DNA from: Anaerolineales bacterium
Lineage (GTDB): Bacteria > Chloroflexota > Anaerolineae > Anaerolineales > Anaerolineaceae
Assembly: GCA_020060485.1 (NCBI GenBank)
Contig: JAGVAB010000070.1
Coordinates: 62,001-126,000, forward strand
Direction of reading: 5' to 3'
Length of the DNA stretch: 64,000 nt
Under the pieces are notes generated by a model that was not told where the DNA came from, made no database searches, and was given only the letters and a program-made list of their open reading frames with translations. The stretch's first letter is position 1. The number at the start of each line of letters is the position of its first letter. The position numbers and the translations under genes are program-made. This document shows positions 59,073-64,000 of this stretch, in pieces.

Positions 59073-61082
59073 ATGCCAAACGATCAACAACTGCAAGAAA
59101 AAGCAATCAATGCAATTCGATTTTTATCTGCTGACGCCGTTGAACAGGCCAATTCCGGCCATCCTGGATTACCGATGGGCACCGCCGCCATGGCTTACAC
59201 CATCTGGACCAGGCACTTGCGTTTCAATCCTTCCAATCCAAAATGGTCAAACCGCGACCGGTTTATCCTTTCCGGTGGTCATGGCTCTGCCATGCTGTAC
59301 AGCCTTCTGTATCTTACCGGCTTTGACCTCCCTCTGGACGAACTCAAAAGATTCCGTCAATGGGACAGCCTGACCCCCGGCCATCCCGAATATGGATTGA
59401 CTCCGGGCGTGGAAACAACCACCGGCCCATTGGGCCAGGGTTTTGCCAATGGCGTGGGCATGGCCATCGCCGAAGCCCATCTGGCAGCTCATTTCAATCG
59501 CCCTGGTCACTCCGTCATTGATCACCATGTCTATGCCATTGTTACCGATGGCGATTTGATGGAAGGTGTTGCATCTGAAGCCGCATCCCTGGCCGGGCAC
59601 CTCCAATTGGGTAAGCTCATCTATCTCTATGACGATAATCGCATTTCTATTGACGGCTCTACCGATATTGCCTTCACAGAAGATCGCGCCGCCCGCTTTG
59701 AATCCTATGGCTGGCATGTCCAGAAAGTAGCCGATGGAAATGATGTGGCCGCCATAGATGCCGCCATCCAGGCCGCAAAACAGGACCCCAGGCCATCTCT
59801 CATCGTCTGCCGCACCCATATTGGTTATGGCCTGCCCACCCGCCAGGACACACCCGAGGCACACGGCCAGCCCCCTGGAGAAAAAGAACTGAATGGAGCC
59901 AAAGAAAATCTCGGCTGGCCGCTGGAACCTCGTTTCTTTGTGCCAGATGATGTCTTGCAGCACTTCCGCCAATCAGTGACACGCGGCGCTGAACTAGAAC
60001 AGGATTGGAATACAACCCTGGCTTCTTATCAATCTGCATTCCCTGCCGAAGCCGCCCAAATGAAATCACAGCTTGCCGGTGAATTGCCCCAGGATTGGGA
60101 AGATGATCTGCCTGTTTTCCCCGCCGACCCCAAGGGAATGGCGACGCGCTCATCCTCAGGAAAGACCATCAATGCGCTGGCAATAAAACTGCCGGCTTTG
60201 ATGGGCGGCTCTGCTGATCTGGCGCCATCCAATAACACCTTGATCTCTGGCAGCCCTGATTTTCAGGCCGCCACACCGGAAGGCCGCAACATGCGCTTTG
60301 GTGTACGCGAACATGGCATGGGAGCCATTGTCAACGGCATGGCTTACCATCAGGGCATCATTCCCTATGGTGCCACCTTCATGGTTTTCACCGATTATAT
60401 GCGCCCCGCCATTCGCATCTCGGCCCTGTCCCACCTCCCCAGCATATGGGTGATGACTCACGACAGCATCTTTCTGGGTGAGGATGGCCCCACCCACCAA
60501 CCGGTGGAACACCTGGCAGCCTTGCGCGCCATTCCCAATCTGACCGTCATTCGACCAGCTGACGCCAACGAAACCGTGGAAGCATGGAAACATGCCATCC
60601 AAAGCAAAACCAGCCCCACGCTACTGGCTCTCTCCCGTCAAAATCTGCCTACATTGGACCGCGAAACCTATCAATCTGCCCGTGGCTTGCATAAAGGTGC
60701 ATACGTGCTTAAGGACTTCGGCAGCAGCACACCCGATTTAATCCTGATTGCCACCGGATCGGAAGTCGCCCTCATCGTTGCAGCCGGGGAACAACTGGCT
60801 GCCGAGGGTACCAATGTTCGCCTGGTCTCATTCCCTTCCTGGGAACTCTTCGCTCAACAAGACAAAGCCTATCAGGAAAGTGTGCTGCCCAAATCAATAA
60901 CCAAACGCCTCGCGGTTGAAGCGGGTATCTCCCTCGGTTGGGATCGCTGGATTGGTCTCGAAGGCAGGATAATTGCACTTGACCGGTATGGCGCCTCAGC
61001 CCCCGAGAAAGTACTGGCCAAAGAATTCGGTTTCACTGTTGAGAACGTTGTGCAGCAGGCTAAAGAGCTGTTGTCAGACTGA
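59073..61082 (+). CDS. tkt: Transketolase
   Basis: A 669-residue ThDP enzyme of the non-oxidative pentose phosphate pathway that moves two-carbon units between sugar phosphates. Seen are [30 protein letters not shown], the ThDP/Mg motif [17 protein letters not shown] [19 protein letters not shown], and [22 protein letters not shown] lies eight bases before the ATG at 59073. It leads a run with rpiB (20 bases on) and tal/pgi, linking glycolysis and pentose phosphates. Confidence 0.96.
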   Translation: MPNDQQLQEKAINAIRFLSADAVEQANSGHPGLPMGTAAMAYTIWTRHLRFNPSNPKWSNRDRFILSGGHGSAMLYSLLYLTGFDLPLDELKRFRQWDSLTPGHPEYGLTPGVETTTGPLGQGFANGVGMAIAEAHLAAHFNRPGHSVIDHHVYAIVTDGDLMEGVASEAASLAGHLQLGKLIYLYDDNRISIDGSTDIAFTEDRAARFESYGWHVQKVADGNDVAAIDAAIQAAKQDPRPSLIVCRTHIGYGLPTRQDTPEAHGQPPGEKELNGAKENLGWPLEPRFFVPDDVLQHFRQSVTRGAELEQDWNTTLASYQSAFPAEAAQMKSQLAGELPQDWEDDLPVFPADPKGMATRSSSGKTINALAIKLPALMGGSADLAPSNNTLISGSPDFQAATPEGRNMRFGVREHGMGAIVNGMAYHQGIIPYGATFMVFTDYMRPAIRISALSHLPSIWVMTHDSIFLGEDGPTHQPVEHLAALRAIPNLTVIRPADANETVEAWKHAIQSKTSPTLLALSRQNLPTLDRETYQSARGLHKGAYVLKDFGSSTPDLILIATGSEVALIVAAGEQLAAEGTNVRLVSFPSWELFAQQDKAYQESVLPKSITKRLAVEAGISLGWDRWIGLEGRIIALDRYGASAPEKVLAKEFGFTVENVVQQAKELLSD

Positions 61083-61102
61083 CTGCCAGAAGGGTAAATG
61101 TC

Positions 61103-61552
61103 ATGAAAATCGTTGTTGGTTGTGACCATGGCGGTTATCCGCTGCGGGACGCTGTATTTGAAGCGATCCGGGAAACCGGCCATGAAGCTATTGATCTTGG
61201 TATTTCTGAATATGAGCCGGTAGACTATCCCGATTATGCTGCCAAAGCCAGCGAATTGCTGCTCGCTGGCAAGGCCGATCGGGCTGTCCTGATGTGCGGC
61301 TCTGGCATCGGCATCTGCATCTCCGCTAACAAGATCAAGGGTGTTTATGCAGGCCTTTGTCATGATACCTATTCTGCCCGCCAGGGCGTTGAACACGACG
61401 AGATCAATGCCCTTTGTATGGGCGGCCTGGTCATCGGACGGGAGCTGGCAAAAGAAATTGTCAAGGCCTATCTGCGTGCTGAACCTGATGGCCTCGAAAA
61501 CCATGTGCGTCGAGTAAAAAAGTTCAAACGGCTTGAAAGCGGGGAAGGCTGA
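61103..61552 (+). CDS. rpiB: Ribose-5-phosphate isomerase B
   Basis: A 149-residue isomerase of the RpiB/LacAB fold. Conserved are VGCDHGGYPLRD, VLMCGSGIGICISANKIKG with the catalytic cysteine, and HDTYSARQGVEHDEINALCMGG. It interconverts ribulose-5-phosphate and ribose-5-phosphate for the tkt reaction. It follows tkt by 20 bases and ends before a terminator-like hairpin. Confidence 0.95.
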   Translation: MKIVVGCDHGGYPLRDAVFEAIRETGHEAIDLGISEYEPVDYPDYAAKASELLLAGKADRAVLMCGSGIGICISANKIKGVYAGLCHDTYSARQGVEHDEINALCMGGLVIGRELAKEIVKAYLRAEPDGLENHVRRVKKFKRLESGEG

Positions 61553-61565
61553 TTCGACAAAAATC

Positions 61566-61595
61566 AAAGGGATGGGCTAAAACGCCCATCCCTTT
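61566..61595 (+). terminator. Terminator hairpin after rpiB
   Basis: Perfect 12-bp arms AAAGGGATGGGC (61566-61577) and GCCCATCCCTTT (61584-61595), followed by CTGGCTTTAATC. With only a weak T run it may allow partial read-through to the next gene. Confidence 0.7.
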
Positions 61596-61649
61596 CTGGC
61601 TTTAATCGCTCCACATCAATAAGCCAATTATCAAAGAAAGAGCAAAATC

Positions 61650-64000
61650 ATGAACCCGATCCATGAATTACACCAACTCAAGCAGTCCATCTGGTACGAC
61701 AATATTGAAAGACGTCTTTTGGAGAATGGCGAATTGGCTGCCATGATCCAAAATGGAGATATTCGCGGCATAACCTCAAACCCCAGCATTTTCAACAATG
61801 CCATTGCCCAGTCTGCGGATTACGACGAAGCCATCAAACCCATGGCATGGAGCGGCCTTTCGCCTGAGATGATTTTTTTTGAACTGGCCATTGAGGATAT
61901 CCGTGCTGCAGCCGATCTTTTCAGTCCTCTCTACACGCAGTCGAATGCCGGCGATGGGTACGTCAGCCTGGAGGTTTCACCCTTCCTTGCCCACGATACC
62001 CAGGCAACAATCGAACAAGCCCAGTGGCTATGGGCTACTGTCAACCGCCCCAATCTGATGATCAAGATACCGGCAACTCGCGCTGGCTTGCCCGCCATCA
62101 CCAAAACCATTGCCGCCGGGATCAATGTCAATGTTACCCTCATTTTTTCATTGAACCGCTATGACGAAGTGATCCAGGCTTATCTGGCCGGCCTTGAAGA
62201 ACGCCTGACCGCCGGTCTGCCTGTTGATCGCATTGCTTCTGTGGCTTCTTTCTTTGTCTCCCGTCTGGACACAAAGATCGACAAAACTCTTGATTCGATT
62301 GGTACCAGTCAAGCCAAAAGCCTGATGGGCAAAGCTGCCCTGGCAAATTCGCGGCTGGCCTTTGCCCTCTATCTGGAAAAGTTCGCTGCACCCCGCTTCA
62401 TGGAACTGGAACGCCAGGGAGCTCGCAAACAGCGCCCGCTTTGGGCATCCACCGGCACCAAGAACCCTGCATACAGCGATGTGTTGTACGTTGACGAGCT
62501 GATTGCCGCCAACACGGTCAACACCGTGCCCCCCGCCACATTGGCAGCTTTCCGTGACCACGGCCGCGCCGCACTCACCCTGGAAGGCAAGGAAACTGAA
62601 TCGCAAGCCATTGTCGATTCACTCGAAGCCATTGGCATCTCTTTGACCAAAGTCACTGATGAACTTGAACAGGAAGGCGTCAAAGCTTTTGCTGATGCCT
62701 TCACCGATCTATTGAATACCATTGACAAACGCGCCCAGAGCGCCCAGGTTGAACTCGGTCCATTCGCAAATAATCTCCCCAGGCGCATCCAGAAACTGGC
62801 CGATAAAGAAACTATCCAGCGCATTCATGCCCACGATCCAAGCTTGTGGACAGATGACGCCGAAGGCCAGGCTGAGATCCGCAAGAGGCTGGGCTGGTTG
62901 GATGCCCCCACCAAAAGCCGTAAACTCATTCTGCAGCTTGCGCAATTACTAAATGACTGCCAGGAAAGTGGCTACACGCATGTTCTTTTGCTCGGCATGG
63001 GCGGTTCTTCTCTTGCTCCTGAGGTGCTGGCTCTGACCAGAGGCACACAACCGGGCAATGATAAACCAGGGCTTACCCTTTCCATCCTTGACTCCACCGA
63101 TCCCGCTCAGGTCAAGACAGCTCTTGAAAATTCTGATCTGCAAAATACCCTGTATGTGGTCGCCAGCAAATCAGGCTCCACCAGCGAGGTCATGGCTTTT
63201 CTGGAGTTCTTCTGGGATCAGGCAGTCCAGGCACTGGGCGTGGATGCCTCCCGTCATTTTGTGGCTGTAACCGATCCCGGTTCCGGCTTATCAAAGATCG
63301 CCGAGGACCGCAAATTCCGAAGCATCATCCTGGCTGACCCTGAAGTCGGCGGGCGCTATTCAGCTCTCATAGCTTATGGATTAACAGCCGCTGCCTTGCT
63401 GGGTATGGACACTGCCTTGCTATTGGAACGTGCTGCCGGTATGGCAAATCAATGTTCGCCAATAACCACAGCCCAGCGGAACCCCGGGCTTGTTTTGGGT
63501 GCCGTTCTGGGTGAGGCCGCTTTGCAAGGCCGGGATAAACTGACCATTCTGGCCGACCCCGAACTCAACTCGCTTGGTTCCTGGCTGGAACAGCTTATCG
63601 CCGAAAGCTCCGGAAAATCCGGCAAGGGCATCATTCCAGTAGATATTGAGCCTTTGGCAGAGCCGGAAACCTATAGCCACGACCGCCTTTTCGTTTACCT
63701 TCACCGTTCCAATACGCTGGCCTCTTTCACCGAAAAGCTGAAGAATGCCGGACACCCTGTTCTGTGCATGCCAATACACGATAACGCTGATCTTGGCGCC
63801 GAATTCTTCCGCTGGGAAATGGCCACAGCCGTTGCCTGCGCCATGATTGGCGTCAATGCTTTTGATCAACCCGATGTACAGGACAGCAAAACCCGCACCA
63901 AAGCCAAGATCAATGAATATCAGCAAAAGCGATCCTTCGATGATGGCACCTGCCTCTGGGAAAACGAGAGAGGAAAAGTGTTCGGTGCAGAAGTGCCCGG
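61650..64000 (+). CDS. tal-pgi: Bifunctional transaldolase/glucose-6-phosphate isomerase (3' truncated by window)
   Basis: 783 codons are present and the gene runs off the end. Residues 1-370 are transaldolase, with GITSNPSIFNNAI and the Schiff-base lysine in NLMIKIPATRAG. From about 430 a phosphoglucose isomerase domain follows, with LLGMGGSSLAPEVL, LDSTDPAQV and ASKSGSTSEV. Such fusions are about 950 residues long and are known from Chloroflexota, Cyanobacteria and others. It links fructose-6-phosphate made by transaldolase straight to glucose-6-phosphate. AAAGAAAG is the ribosome site for the ATG at 61650. Confidence 0.93.
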   Translation, partial: MNPIHELHQLKQSIWYDNIERRLLENGELAAMIQNGDIRGITSNPSIFNNAIAQSADYDEAIKPMAWSGLSPEMIFFELAIEDIRAAADLFSPLYTQSNAGDGYVSLEVSPFLAHDTQATIEQAQWLWATVNRPNLMIKIPATRAGLPAITKTIAAGINVNVTLIFSLNRYDEVIQAYLAGLEERLTAGLPVDRIASVASFFVSRLDTKIDKTLDSIGTSQAKSLMGKAALANSRLAFALYLEKFAAPRFMELERQGARKQRPLWASTGTKNPAYSDVLYVDELIAANTVNTVPPATLAAFRDHGRAALTLEGKETESQAIVDSLEAIGISLTKVTDELEQEGVKAFADAFTDLLNTIDKRAQSAQVELGPFANNLPRRIQKLADKETIQRIHAHDPSLWTDDAEGQAEIRKRLGWLDAPTKSRKLILQLAQLLNDCQESGYTHVLLLGMGGSSLAPEVLALTRGTQPGNDKPGLTLSILDSTDPAQVKTALENSDLQNTLYVVASKSGSTSEVMAFLEFFWDQAVQALGVDASRHFVAVTDPGSGLSKIAEDRKFRSIILADPEVGGRYSALIAYGLTAAALLGMDTALLLERAAGMANQCSPITTAQRNPGLVLGAVLGEAALQGRDKLTILADPELNSLGSWLEQLIAESSGKSGKGIIPVDIEPLAEPETYSHDRLFVYLHRSNTLASFTEKLKNAGHPVLCMPIHDNADLGAEFFRWEMATAVACAMIGVNAFDQPDVQDSKTRTKAKINEYQQKRSFDDGTCLWENERGKVFGAEVP

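Overview
The window looks like a chromosome segment of an anaerobic or facultative Chloroflexota bacterium, most likely Anaerolineae-like (inference). Supporting signs are a bifunctional transaldolase/glucose-6-phosphate isomerase, a 2-oxoacid:ferredoxin oxidoreductase with fused gamma-alpha subunit, an ECF sigma factor paired with a large membrane-anchored partner, a lone Flp-type pilin, and glutamyl-tRNA synthetase next to tRNA-Gln. Genes are densely packed on both strands. I see no phage, insertion sequence or CRISPR array.

Layout. 1-2.8 kb: end of a pyruvate kinase, a GNAT-like protein and a GPH-family sugar symporter. 2.9-9.4 kb: GntR-type regulator with korA-korB, then a small CxxC protein, an Mrp/ApbC ATPase and a RicT/PSP1 protein, and one small hypothetical. 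9.5-14.1 kb: a SorC-regulated galactitol-type PTS operon ending in a class II aldolase. 14.2-18.6 kb: a second SorC regulator heading the pyruvate dehydrogenase E1alpha-E1beta-E2 operon. 18.8-25.1 kb: ECF sigma factor and partner, an ATP-cone/uridine-kinase-like protein, a GIY-YIG protein and a MATE exporter. 25.5-27.6 kb: glmS preceded by what I read as a glmS ribozyme carrying two extra hairpins. 27.7-32.2 kb: a TPR/membrane protein, then a tandem glycine riboswitch controlling gcvH-gcvPA-gcvPB. 32.4-36.2 kb: a Flp pilin and a molybdenum hydroxylase with a short FAD subunit. 36.5-41.8 kb: two zinc-ribbon membrane paralogues, an alpha/beta hydrolase and a multi-spanning glycosyltransferase-like protein. 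41.9-46.5 kb: pfkA and a two-subunit amino/imino acid dehydrogenase. 46.5-48.9 kb: RelA/SpoT homologue behind a 5' hairpin. 48.9-58.1 kb: the cell-shape and division run mreB-mreC-mreD-mrdA-minC-minD-minE-rodA-gltX-tRNA-Gln. 58.3-64 kb: tRNA-Gly, an isochorismatase-like hydrolase, and the pentose-phosphate genes tkt-rpiB-tal/pgi, the last cut by the window end.

Together the genes describe sugar uptake (PTS, GPH symporter), glycolysis and pentose phosphate flux (pyk, pfkA, tkt, rpiB, tal/pgi), two routes for 2-oxoacid oxidation (ferredoxin-linked Kor and the PDH complex), glycine catabolism, amino-sugar supply for the envelope, and a Rod/Min shape system. Regulation is unusually readable: near-consensus TTGACA/TATAAT promoters sit in front of the GntR, both SorC and the glycine-cleavage operons, with inverted-repeat operators at the SorC promoters. 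The most interesting single item is the candidate expanded glmS ribozyme at 27452-27594.
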